The position numbers and the translations under genes were made by a program. From assembly GCA_022601195.1 (NCBI GenBank), contig JAHZIX010000045.1, forward strand, positions 1 through 64,000: a stretch of 64,000 bases of DNA, given 5' to 3'. The DNA comes from Deltaproteobacteria bacterium. Lineage in GTDB: Bacteria > Acidobacteriota > Thermoanaerobaculia > Multivoradales > JAHZIX01. A model generated the notes under the pieces. It was not told the DNA's origin and made no database searches. It worked only from the letters and a program-made list of their open reading frames with translations. Below are positions 16,778 through 25,048 of the stretch, piece after piece (within the stretch, counting starts at the first letter, position 1; each line of letters opens with the position of its first letter).

Positions 16778-17987
16778 TCTGGTGAGGGCTTCAGTCCGCA
16801 AGGGGGAAGTGCGCCCGAGCTTCATTGACCCGACCCGGCCAGAGCACCTCAGCCTGGCGAAATCTCTGTTGGAAATCTTTCAGACCCACCAGGGCCTGAC
16901 TCGTGAAGCTCTGCAGGGTGAGTTGGTGGAACTTCTGGGAACCGGAACCGAATTTCTACTGCACCGGGGTCTCGCCAAACTGCTATTCGACCGCTGTAGC
17001 TTCGACGTCCAGGCTGCCATGGAACCCCAGGAGTTGCGATGGGCCGTTTTCTCTGCCTCTGCAGCAGCGCATCGACGCGAGGAGGAACACCAGGAGGGCC
17101 AAGGCCCATCCTTCGATCGAGATCGGGTCATCGAGGAGGTCGCCACCTCCCTGAGCCTCACCACCGATCAAATTCACCGCAGCCTTTACGCAGACCTCAA
17201 GGACCAGCAGATCCTCAAAAAGTTCAAGGACCTCACCGCCCCCGCCTTGCTGATGCGCTATAACACGGCTCAGGCTCAGGCCGTGCTGCTACGCGCCAGG
17301 AGCTTGACTCTCGAAATTCGCTCCCAGCCAACGGCCCGCTATCGAGCTCTATTCCGCAAGATCAAGTTCTTTCAGTTGCTTCACCGCGTAGAGCCCCTCG
17401 ACGAGGGCTACCGCATCCACCTGGACGGCCCTCTTTCCATGTTCAAGGCCAGCACCCGCTACGGCCTACAAATGGCAAACTTCCTCCCAACTCTGCTCCA
17501 CTTTCAAGGCTGGGAGCTCACCGCCCAAGTGCTTTGGGGACGCCACCGCAAGGAGTACATCCTCCGCCTCTCCCCAAAAAACGGCCTGAAACCCTACAAC
17601 CGTCTCACCGGGCAGTGGCAGCCCCAGGAGCTCACTTTCCTCCCGGAACAACTGGCCCGCCTCGACTGCGGCTGGGAAGTGTCGACGGAAGCGGAGTTAC
17701 TGCCCCTGGGCAACCAAGGCATCCTGGTACCCGACTACGTCTTCACCCACCCCGCCTCTGGCCGACGAGTGCTCATGGAAGTCTTCGGCTTCTGGAACAA
17801 AGGCGCCATCGCCTCTCGCCTCGAGCTACTCCGGCAGCACGGCCCTGACAACCTCATCCTCGCCATGTCCCGCTCCCTGGCCTCCGGCGCCGAGAACCTC
17901 GAAGACCTCCCCAGCGAGATCTACCAGTTCCGAACCGCTCCGGTAGCCAGGCAAGTGGTGAAGCTATTGAAGGGGTTCGAGGGCTGA
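16764..17987 (+). CDS. DUF790 family, Bax1-like XPB-partner nuclease
   Basis: 407 residues from the GTG at 16764, preceded by GGAG. The N-terminal part (VRKGEVRPSFID, then helical segments and QILKKFKDLTAPALLMRYNTAQAQAVLLRA) and the middle (YRIHLDGPLSMFKASTRYGLQMANFLP) match the DUF790/Bax1 family pattern. The C-terminal third has the nuclease-like pattern ILVPDYVFTHPASGRRVLMEVFGFW, with the Asp and Glu spaced as in PD-(D/E)xK enzymes. In archaea Bax1 binds XPB and incises DNA near bubbles (family knowledge). The 14-base overlap with the helicase gene indicates coupled translation and a joint excision-repair function. Confidence 0.88.
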   Translation: MLTNDLVRASVRKGEVRPSFIDPTRPEHLSLAKSLLEIFQTHQGLTREALQGELVELLGTGTEFLLHRGLAKLLFDRCSFDVQAAMEPQELRWAVFSASAAAHRREEEHQEGQGPSFDRDRVIEEVATSLSLTTDQIHRSLYADLKDQQILKKFKDLTAPALLMRYNTAQAQAVLLRARSLTLEIRSQPTARYRALFRKIKFFQLLHRVEPLDEGYRIHLDGPLSMFKASTRYGLQMANFLPTLLHFQGWELTAQVLWGRHRKEYILRLSPKNGLKPYNRLTGQWQPQELTFLPEQLARLDCGWEVSTEAELLPLGNQGILVPDYVFTHPASGRRVLMEVFGFWNKGAIASRLELLRQHGPDNLILAMSRSLASGAENLEDLPSEIYQFRTAPVARQVVKLLKGFEG

Positions 17988-18482
17988 GCCTTGGCTTCCT
18001 AGAACCCGAATTTTTCGCCAAGTGCGTTGCGAGACGCCGGAGGCGCCTGGGGAACCAAGGAAGAAAACTCATTTCTCTCCGCTGGTATAGCTGCACGATG
18101 TCGAGAAGCAAAATCGACTTTTGCGGCCGTTGGCGAGAGCTTTGACGGAGTTGATGCCGGGCCAGCCCATGGGGCTGGCCACCAGCCTCCTTTGGTCCTT
18201 GACAAAGGGGGGTTTGAGGCGTTTGAGAGGCGTTCGGAGGGGCGCAGGAGGCTGGATTCGAACTGGTATCATTTCGCTCCACTGGCTTGCCTGATCTCTC
18301 TGGACCCTCGGCAATCAAACTCCTCCACCGCGAGCCGTTTCAGGAGTGATCCGTTGCCCGAAAACTCCACACCCAAACCGACCATGCTCACCAAAAGGCT
18401 GATCGCCGCGCTTGTCCTGCTCCACTGCGTCCGAGCGCTGCTTTCTGACGGCTCTTGAAGGTGGTCGGCTACTGGTACCTTC
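17988..18482. other. Structured non-coding gap with strong hairpins
   Basis: No gene is supported in this 495-base gap. It contains a perfect 9-pair hairpin (18160-18168 with 18172-18180, 3-base loop) and a 9-pair stem with one wobble (18186-18194 with 18203-18211) followed by TTT, which may end the XPB-Bax1 transcript. Open frames on both strands lack ribosome sites and known domains. Confidence 0.4.
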
Positions 18483-18866
18483 GTGCTTGATCGAGCCAAA
18501 ACTTGGCTGTACCTTGGCCTCGGTTGGATGAGCCTAGGTCTCGGTTTCCTTGGCATCTTTCTACCCCTACTACCGACCACACCCTTTCTCTTGCTCGCAG
18601 CTTTCGGGTTCGCACGAGGATCGAAACGAACCTACCTCTGGCTGGTGAACCACCCCCGATTCGGGCCACCGATTCGCAACTGGAACCAATACGGGGCCGT
18701 TAGTCTCTTTGCGAAATGGTCCGGAACGCTGACCTTGCTCTTGGTCCTCGTTATCAGCCTGTGGCTTCAGGTGGAGACCTGGATCCTCCTTCTACAAGCA
18801 ATCGCCCTGTGCTCTGTATCTCTGTTCCTCTGGACTCGCCCCCTACCCCCTGACCTCGATACCTAA
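18483..18866 (+). CDS. DUF454 (YbaN-like) small inner-membrane protein
   Basis: 127 residues from a GTG start. The family pattern is clear: GLGWMSLGLGFLGIFLPLLPTTPFLLLAAFGFARGS, then NHPRFGPPIRNW and two further hydrophobic helices. Three to four membrane segments are predicted. The biochemical function of DUF454 is not established. It stands alone between a structured gap and a small orphan ORF. Confidence 0.88.
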   Translation: MLDRAKTWLYLGLGWMSLGLGFLGIFLPLLPTTPFLLLAAFGFARGSKRTYLWLVNHPRFGPPIRNWNQYGAVSLFAKWSGTLTLLLVLVISLWLQVETWILLLQAIALCSVSLFLWTRPLPPDLDT

Positions 18867-19027
18867 GACGGAACTGCTGGTACCTTCACCGAAAATCCGG
18901 CTCCTTCGACGCGTCAGGGCACTCGAGCCACCGCCTCCAAAGAGTACCTCCCCCTAAACAGCACAACGGCCCGGCCGAGGTTTCCCCCAGTCGAGCCGCG
19001 GCCGATCTGCCCTTGATCTCTCTGCGA

Positions 19028-19297
19028 TCAGTTGACGCAGGCGGGAGTCCGGTGGATGTCGTAGTACTTGTCACAAGCTGAACCGGCCGTGTTGCCGCTA
19101 TAGCTGCTAGTGGGTAGGACAATAACTGCGCCGCCGCCGACATTGGCGTTGGCGTAGCCACCACCACGAACCGTGGCATGGTTGTGACTGATGCTGCTCG
19201 CGCCCACCACGACGTCACCCAGCCAATTGAGAATACCCAGCGCTACCTCGAGGAGCCATTCGCCGATTCGTAGGTTGCCATTCATGGCAGGCGCCAT
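19028..19297 (-). CDS. Small orphan protein, possible secreted or peptide precursor
   Basis: 89 residues from ATG 19297, which directly follows AAAGGAAG; a second ATG at 19285 is also possible. I do not recognise it. The third codon position is mostly G or C, as in real genes here. Residues about 9-34 form a hydrophobic/amphipathic stretch (GEWLLEVALGILNWLGDVVVG). The rest is rich in Gly, Asn, Ser and Ala (RGGGYANANVGGGAV) and ends with two cysteines 13 residues apart (SACDKYYDIHRTPACVN). A short bacteriocin-like or surface-exposed peptide is conceivable, but no modification or export gene lies next to it. Confidence 0.45.
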   Translation of the reverse strand: MAPAMNGNLRIGEWLLEVALGILNWLGDVVVGASSISHNHATVRGGGYANANVGGGAVIVLPTSSYSGNTAGSACDKYYDIHRTPACVN

Positions 19298-19481
19298 CTT
19301 CCTTTCACTCGTCAACGGAGGTCCTCATGGAGAATCCCGTACCCTTTTTCACCCGGCCTACGAGGCTGTGGGCTGATGGGAGCGAGAAGAGTCCCCCCAT
19401 CGCCAGGCCCTCGGTACGATCCAGCTGAATGACTTCCGGTTCAACGGAGGATTCTACCGCCGACGAGGCCTGGCGGGAGAT

Positions 19482-22142
19482 TTACCGTCGGCGGCGAGGG
19501 CGGTGTTCTGGGGTAGCGGTCAGAGGATCCTGAGGCCAGGCGTGTTTGGGATAGCGACCCTGGAGCTCCTTGCGTACTTGGGGGTAGGTGTTTTCCCAGA
19601 AGCTCGCGAGGTCCGAGGTGATCTGTTGAGGTCGTTGATTGGGTGCTAGCAGATGTAGGAGCACGGGGACTCGGCCGGCGGCCAGATGAGGCGTCTCCTT
19701 TAGACCGAAGAGCTCTTGAATTCGAGCCGCTAGAACCGGAGGCTCGCCAGGTTCGTAGCGCAAGCGGATACGGCTACCGCTGGGTACTTTCAAGGCATCC
19801 GGAGCTTCCCGGTCCAAGGCTTGTTGCTGCCCGTAGCTCAGGGTGCCTCGGAAAATCTCCAGCAACGGTACTCGGCGAAGCTCAGCGAAGGAACGTTTCC
19901 CGGCACAGAGGCCTGGCAGAAGCTCTCGGAGTGAGTCGTCATCGACCTTGGGAAGATCGAGCTCTGGCATCCACTGCCGAAGACAAGCGAGGCGAGCGCT
20001 GAATCGCTTCCACTCCGGGTCATCCAAGGGCAAGGCACTGGCTAAATCGCCTGCAGCAGCTGCTCCGAGGGCTAGAGCCGCCTTGGCTTCCGGTGCAGGA
20101 CATTCCACCTCATGAATCACCAAATCGTAGAACCGGGTCCTCCGGTGGCCAACCACCCGGCCCCGAGGGGAGTCGAACTCCACCACCGTCTCCTCCTGGA
20201 GCTCCTGAGGCGCTAACCACTCGGCCTCCACCGCCGAGGCCTGCCGGACCAAAGCTTCGGATCGCTCGCCTCGACGACCAGCTCCCATCTCGATACACAG
20301 GAACAAGGACTCCCGTTGGACCGCACTTTCGCGGGCCAGAAGGATTCCCTTTCCTCCAACCATGACTCCCCGTCGCCCGGAGGGTTCACGCCGTCGAGCC
20401 AAGCGATCCGGGTAGGCCGTTAGCAAGGCCTTCCCCAGGCCGGACCGCCAATCCGGAGCACGATCTGAAGCCTGGGAAGACTCCTGCTCCAGCCGCCGTC
20501 GCGCAGCCGCTAGCAATTGATCTCGAGCTCGCAGGACTGAGCGAGCGGCTCCGGGAATCAGCTCCAGGGAGCCGTACATGCCGCTGGACCTACCGTAGGA
20601 CTGGCCGCTGGACTGGCCGCTGGACTGGGTCTCGACCTTCGAGCCGCCGGATTCGAAGGCTTGCAGAGCTGCCACTTGAAGGGTCAGGTCGGAGCTGCCG
20701 GGTGGTACCGATGCCGTCTCTCCCGGGGCTGCACGCCGAAAAGGGGAGCGCTCAGAAAGGAGAGCTGCCAGAAGCGCTGCGGAGGGCAGACAACCCAAAC
20801 GGTGCCCTTCGATGATCAGCCGGCCCAGTCGGGGATGGGCGGGTAGGGCCACCATCTGTCGTCCGATTTGAGTGACCCCATGGTCATCTATAGCGCCGAG
20901 GAAGCGAAGGGTGGTGAGAGCACGATCTAGAGCTGCGGCTGGAGGTTCTTCGTACCAAGGAAAGGCGTTCAGGTCTGTTTCTCCCCAGGCGAGCAGTTGG
21001 AGCGCAGCACTGGCCAGGTCAGCACGCTGTATCTCAGGGGTCTCCATGGCAGGGAGACCCCGATGAGTGTGCTCGCTCCAAAGGCGCCAGCAGGATCCAG
21101 GACCCTGGCGGCCCGCTCGCCCCGCGCGCTGATCGGCAGAAGAACGGCTGATGCGGCTCAACTGAAGACGATCGAGACCACTTGCCGCGTCGTAAACCAA
21201 CTTTCGCGCATAGCCGCTATCGACCACCCCGACCACTCCCTCGACGGTGATGGAGGTCTCGGCTACGTTGGTGGCGAGGACCACTTTGCGATGGGCTGCT
21301 GGCTGGAGTACTCGGTCTTGCTGTTCTGAAGACAGGTCGCCATAGAGAGCGAGTATTTCGGTGTCCGAGTGACCGACCTCTCCCTTCAGGATGTCTGCGG
21401 CGCGGCGAATCTCCCCAACTCCCGGAAGAAAGACCAGGATGTCTCCGGAGCTGTGGCGAAGAGCCTTGAGAACACCTTCGACCACCGTGTTGACCAGAGA
21501 TGGATCCTTGTCCGCCTCGAGGTAGGAGATCTCAACCGGGTACAGTCGGCCCGCGCTGGTGAGAATAGGGCTATCTCCGAGGAATCGAGCCACGGGCTGA
21601 GGGTCCAGAGTCGCGGACATGACCAGGATGCGTAGATCCGATCGGGCATCGCGCTGCAACCGACGCACCATGGCGAGGGCAAGGTCTGTTTCCAAGCGCC
21701 GTTCGTGGAACTCATCGAATATGACCAGGGCGACATCTTCCAGGAATGGATCGGCCTGAAGAAGACGAAGAAGCACGCCTTCAGTGACCACCAGGATCTT
21801 GGTGTCGGGGCCCGCCCGGCGCTCAAACCGGATCTGAAAACCGACCTCTTCCCCGAGGTCCCACTGCCACTCTCCAGCGATTCGGCGGGCAGCCGCACGG
21901 GCAGCGATACGCCGCGGCTCGACCATGATGATTCGCCCAGCACCCAACAGCCCGGAGGCCAAGAGTGCAGGGGGAACCCGTGTTGTCTTGCCAGCGCCGG
22001 TCTCGGCGGTCAGTACCGCAGCGCTATGGTTCGCCAGGGCTTCGGCGAGCTGAGGCAGCTCACCGTCAATGGGTAAGGGGGAGAGTCTCGAGATTTCTAG
22101 GGGGGGGCGACTCACGAAACGCTCTGGATCCGCTTGTTCCAA
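19482..22142 (-). CDS. hrpB: ATP-dependent helicase HrpB (DEAH-box)
   Basis: 886 residues. DEAH/RHA-type helicase with Walker A LTAETGAGKTT, IFDEFHERRLETDLAL, the SAT motif VMSATLD, LVFLPG-type motif IV, TNVAETSITVEGV and QRAGRAGRQGPGSCWRLW. After the helicase core come the HA2 and OB-like regions and the HrpB-specific C-terminus (PVLLHLLAPNQRPQQITSDLASFWENTYP). HrpB proteins are non-essential and their RNA substrate is unclear in most bacteria. The predicted start is TTG 22142. An unusual SSGQ tandem insertion occurs around bases 20584-20640. Upstream lies a decayed integrase whose remnant reads into the hrpB frame. Confidence 0.94.
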   Translation of the reverse strand: MEQADPERFVSRPPLEISRLSPLPIDGELPQLAEALANHSAAVLTAETGAGKTTRVPPALLASGLLGAGRIIMVEPRRIAARAAARRIAGEWQWDLGEEVGFQIRFERRAGPDTKILVVTEGVLLRLLQADPFLEDVALVIFDEFHERRLETDLALAMVRRLQRDARSDLRILVMSATLDPQPVARFLGDSPILTSAGRLYPVEISYLEADKDPSLVNTVVEGVLKALRHSSGDILVFLPGVGEIRRAADILKGEVGHSDTEILALYGDLSSEQQDRVLQPAAHRKVVLATNVAETSITVEGVVGVVDSGYARKLVYDAASGLDRLQLSRISRSSADQRAGRAGRQGPGSCWRLWSEHTHRGLPAMETPEIQRADLASAALQLLAWGETDLNAFPWYEEPPAAALDRALTTLRFLGAIDDHGVTQIGRQMVALPAHPRLGRLIIEGHRLGCLPSAALLAALLSERSPFRRAAPGETASVPPGSSDLTLQVAALQAFESGGSKVETQSSGQSSGQSYGRSSGMYGSLELIPGAARSVLRARDQLLAAARRRLEQESSQASDRAPDWRSGLGKALLTAYPDRLARRREPSGRRGVMVGGKGILLARESAVQRESLFLCIEMGAGRRGERSEALVRQASAVEAEWLAPQELQEETVVEFDSPRGRVVGHRRTRFYDLVIHEVECPAPEAKAALALGAAAAGDLASALPLDDPEWKRFSARLACLRQWMPELDLPKVDDDSLRELLPGLCAGKRSFAELRRVPLLEIFRGTLSYGQQQALDREAPDALKVPSGSRIRLRYEPGEPPVLAARIQELFGLKETPHLAAGRVPVLLHLLAPNQRPQQITSDLASFWENTYPQVRKELQGRYPKHAWPQDPLTATPEHRPRRRR
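20599..20630. repeat. 12-base tandem repeat within hrpB
   Basis: About two and a half copies of ACTGGCCGCTGG. On the coding strand this gives SSGQ-SSGQ-SYGR-SSG, a low-complexity linker between helicase-associated domains. Confidence 0.7.
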
Positions 22143-22194
22143 AGAGCCTTGGCGAAAGGGCCCGGCCGAGGCCGGGTCCCACGCCGCAATGGCC

Positions 22195-22617
22195 TCAACT
22201 TCTTGCTGAGGCGCGGGAGCTTCTAACCGGACCTGTGGAGACGGATTTGAGCTTGGCTACGGAATCCAAGTACACCGCTGCTGGCATCAGCTTCTGCTTC
22301 CAACACTGTCGCAATACTCCACGTAGCGCCACCATGAACCGGTTGATCGCTGCTGGAGTATAGGGTTTACCCGTTACTTCGGAAATCCACTCACCGCTGG
22401 TCAACTGGTCGCGCAGGGCCACGACTTCTTCACTCTGTAAAATCCACCATGGCGCTGATAGACCCTCGTAGGTCCTCTTGCCACCCTTGGGACCAGTCTT
22501 CCAAGAGATGCTCTTGGCCATGACGTCGAGGGCCTCGAGAGAAGTCCTCATATTCCTACTGGAAAGACCACTCAGGTAGACCTCCACGGGGTTGGGTTCT
22601 GGTGTCTCAATGCTCAC
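22195..22617 (-). pseudogene. Tyrosine recombinase remnant, N-terminal core-binding domain only
   Basis: 140 residues from a GTG start preceded by GGATGAGG. The stretch NPVEVYLSGLSSRNMRTSLEALDVMAK and TPAAINRFMVALRGVLRQCWKQKLM matches the SAM-like N-terminal domain of XerC/phage-type integrases. The catalytic domain with the R-HxxR-Y residues is absent. In another frame of the following bases a continuation resembling EVEAIAAWDPASAGPF can be read, which recalls the linker after the core-binding domain. I infer a frameshift plus deletion, with the residue lying directly before hrpB. Function as an integrase is lost. Confidence 0.7.
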
Positions 22618-22915
22618 ATCCTCATCCTTTCCTAGAACTCTTGCCCCTCCCGCTTATTGACACCTAATGATGCCGAATAAGCCCCTATTTATCACCTACA
22701 GGAGATCTCATAATTATATTTGACAAAAACCGGTTAGATTCCAGAAATCCCAGGGTTTCACCTACGCGATCGAGTGTACAACAAAAGATTATTGTACGAA
22801 AGCCCGAGACAGGAGCTTTATTTCTTGCTGCGTTTCAGAATTTCTGGTTTATACGTCTCAAAACGGAACTGGACACCTCTCCTTCGTGCACCAGAGGAGC
22901 ATCCAGTTTACCGCG
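22618..22915. other. AT-rich gap next to the integrase remnant
   Basis: Clearly richer in A and T than its surroundings (for example 22711-22740 and 22775-22810). It contains an inverted repeat GTACAA...TTGTAC at 22776-22797. No gene is supported. The composition and the adjacent integrase fragment suggest the scar of a mobile element. Confidence 0.5.
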
Positions 22916-24985
22916 TCAGAAGCGCAGAAGTTGATGTATTGCAGCAAGAACCCTATCTTTCGTCGGAATCAGCTCTTGTTCTAAGTTTTTTGCGAAGGGT
23001 GCGGGGCGATCTGGATAGGCCAAACGGCGAACCGGAGCGTCGAGCCAAGGAAAGGCCTCATCGGCGACCACCGCAGCGATCTCGGCACCGAATCCTCCGG
23101 TCATTTGCGCCTCGTGCACCACCAGCACACGGCCTGTTTTCCTGGCCGAGGAGACGATCGTCTCTCGATCCAATGGCACCAGGGTTCTCAAATCGACGAC
23201 CTCCGCCTCGACGCCCTGCTGGGACAAGGCTTCGGCAGCTTCCAAGCAGAGAGGGGTCGAAGATCCATAAGCAATGAGGCTCAGATCCCGGCCAGGGCGT
23301 ACCACCCCGGCTCTCCCCAAAGCCGCCAAATGCTCGCCGGAAGGCAAAACTGCCTTGGCACGACGATAGAGAAATTTATGTTCGAAAAAGAGAACTGGAT
23401 TTGGGTCGCGAATCGCCGCTTTGAGCAAACCGAGGGCATCCACCGCAGTGCTTGGACAGACAACTTTGAGACCGGCCACGTGAGCGAACCAAGCCTCCGG
23501 GTTTTGGGAGTGAAACGGCCCTGCACCCACACCACCGCCGGAGGGCAACCGCACCACCAGGGGGCAAGGCAGCTGCCACCGGTAGTACATCTTGGCTGCA
23601 ACATTGACCAGTTGATTGAAGCCACAGGAAACAAAGTCGGCAAACTGCATCTCCACCACGGGCCGATACCCAAGGAGGGCAGCTCCCGCAGCGATGCCTA
23701 GGGTGCCGCTTTCCGCGATCGGGGTATCCAGAACCCGATGGGGCCACCGCTGGTAGAGACCTCGAGTCACCCGAAAGGCGCCTTCGAATACCCCGATGTC
23801 CTGTCCCATCAAGACCACTGCCTCGTCGCGCTCCATCTCTTCTGAAAGGGCTCGGTGAATCGCTTCCACATAAGTTGAGACGGCAGGGTCAGCCTTGGGC
23901 TCGGACTGCCTGGACTCTGGCTGATGAGACTTCGGCCATTCCGGAGCTGGAGCGAAGACTGGCCGGTGGGCGGTGGCAACCTGTGGTTGCGGCGCATCCA
24001 GAGCGCCGGAGATCGCCGTCTCCACCAGGTCGCGGATGCGACCATGGAGACGGCCTTTCGTCTCTTCGTCGAGGATCCCCTGCTCTTCGAGCCAGAGCCC
24101 GTAGGCCGGAACTGGATCTCCGGCTTGGTAGCCTGCCAGCTCCTTCGGCGGCACCACCTTCAGGGAATCGTCTCCCTCACTGTGTCCTCGCATCCGTCCC
24201 AATACCGCCTCGATGAGAGTTGGCCCGGCCCCCTGGCGAGCTCGGGCGACAGCAGCCTCGACCACCGCTGATACTTCTTGAGGATCATTGCCGTCGACCC
24301 GATGGGCAGGTATTCCATACCCCAAACCTCGGTCGCTCAAATGGCGCGCTGCGTACTGCTGCTCGACCGGTGTCGAGAAGGCGTAGCGATTATTTTCGAT
24401 CACCAAGACCAAAGGCAGCTTCCATACCGCGGCCATGTTGAGACCTTCGTGAAAGTCTCCGGTGGAGGTGCCTCCATCACCGATGAAATTGATCGCCACC
24501 CGGTCCGAGCCGGACTGTTTGAGGGCAAAAGCACATCCCGCCGCCACCGGAATCATCGAGCCCAGATGACTGATCATGCCGATGTGCTGAATACCCATCT
24601 CTGGCGCCAGGTGGGCATAGTGGAAAGAGCGTTCGATTCCCTGTGAGAATCCCTCCGCTTTACCTAGCAGCTGACAGGCGAGTCGATGAAGAATCTGCTC
24701 CGGCTCCGGCCTGAGCCCATCTGACTCCCCAAAGCCGAATCCGGGAAAAGCTCTAGCTGGATCTAGATACACGGCGAGAATTGCGCCGAGATCGCGGTGC
24801 AAACTACATAGCGCATCCCCAGGCTCCAAGGCCAAACCTGCGGCCACGGTGGTGGCCTCGTTGCCCACCTCGCTGTACCACTTGGAAATTCGGCCAGTCA
24901 GCAACAGACTTTCGAAGCGAGAATCGAGATCTCGCGCCAGCTTCATGAAAGTGTAGCGGCGCAATGCGCCCACATGGGTGGTCAC
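22916..24985 (-). CDS. Fused E1 alpha-beta subunits of a 2-oxoacid dehydrogenase (TPP-dependent)
   Basis: 689 residues. The first half is an E1 alpha subunit with the TPP motif GDGGTSTGDFHEGLNMAAVWKLP...ENN (GDG at 169-171, NN near 198), FHYAHLAPEMG and RMRGHSEGDD. After a proline/glutamate-rich linker the second half is the E1 beta subunit: ALSEEMERDEAVVLMGQDIG, DTPIAESGTLGIAAGAAL, MQFADFVSCGFNQL, FHSQNPEAWFAHVAGLKVVCPS and the C-terminal transketolase-like domain. Such fused E1 proteins decarboxylate pyruvate or branched-chain 2-oxoacids and pass the acyl group to a lipoylated E2. No E2 or E3 gene is present here. The gene lies 63 bases downstream of a Ser/Thr kinase on the same strand. The GTG start has a purine-rich ribosome site upstream. 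Confidence 0.92.
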   Translation of the reverse strand: MTTHVGALRRYTFMKLARDLDSRFESLLLTGRISKWYSEVGNEATTVAAGLALEPGDALCSLHRDLGAILAVYLDPARAFPGFGFGESDGLRPEPEQILHRLACQLLGKAEGFSQGIERSFHYAHLAPEMGIQHIGMISHLGSMIPVAAGCAFALKQSGSDRVAINFIGDGGTSTGDFHEGLNMAAVWKLPLVLVIENNRYAFSTPVEQQYAARHLSDRGLGYGIPAHRVDGNDPQEVSAVVEAAVARARQGAGPTLIEAVLGRMRGHSEGDDSLKVVPPKELAGYQAGDPVPAYGLWLEEQGILDEETKGRLHGRIRDLVETAISGALDAPQPQVATAHRPVFAPAPEWPKSHQPESRQSEPKADPAVSTYVEAIHRALSEEMERDEAVVLMGQDIGVFEGAFRVTRGLYQRWPHRVLDTPIAESGTLGIAAGAALLGYRPVVEMQFADFVSCGFNQLVNVAAKMYYRWQLPCPLVVRLPSGGGVGAGPFHSQNPEAWFAHVAGLKVVCPSTAVDALGLLKAAIRDPNPVLFFEHKFLYRRAKAVLPSGEHLAALGRAGVVRPGRDLSLIAYGSSTPLCLEAAEALSQQGVEAEVVDLRTLVPLDRETIVSSARKTGRVLVVHEAQMTGGFGAEIAAVVADEAFPWLDAPVRRLAYPDRPAPFAKNLEQELIPTKDRVLAAIHQLLRF

Positions 24986-25048
24986 CGTACTAGTCTTCCT
25001 TTCCGGGGTTTCTGTCGTTCTCGATTTGGAGCGGAGGCTCTCGTGCCG

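Noticed and set aside
18250..18275. tRNA T-loop-like sequence (TTCGAAT context) on the - strand
   Set aside because: The flanking bases cannot form a T-stem, and no acceptor, D or anticodon arms are found.
18027..18458. 143-codon open frame on the + strand and overlapping frames on the - strand
   Set aside because: No ribosome site, no domain, odd composition; the region is dominated by hairpins.
22774..23277. 167-codon + strand frame over the AT-rich gap and the E1 gene end
   Set aside because: Antisense to a clear E1 gene for most of its length, with no domain or ribosome site.
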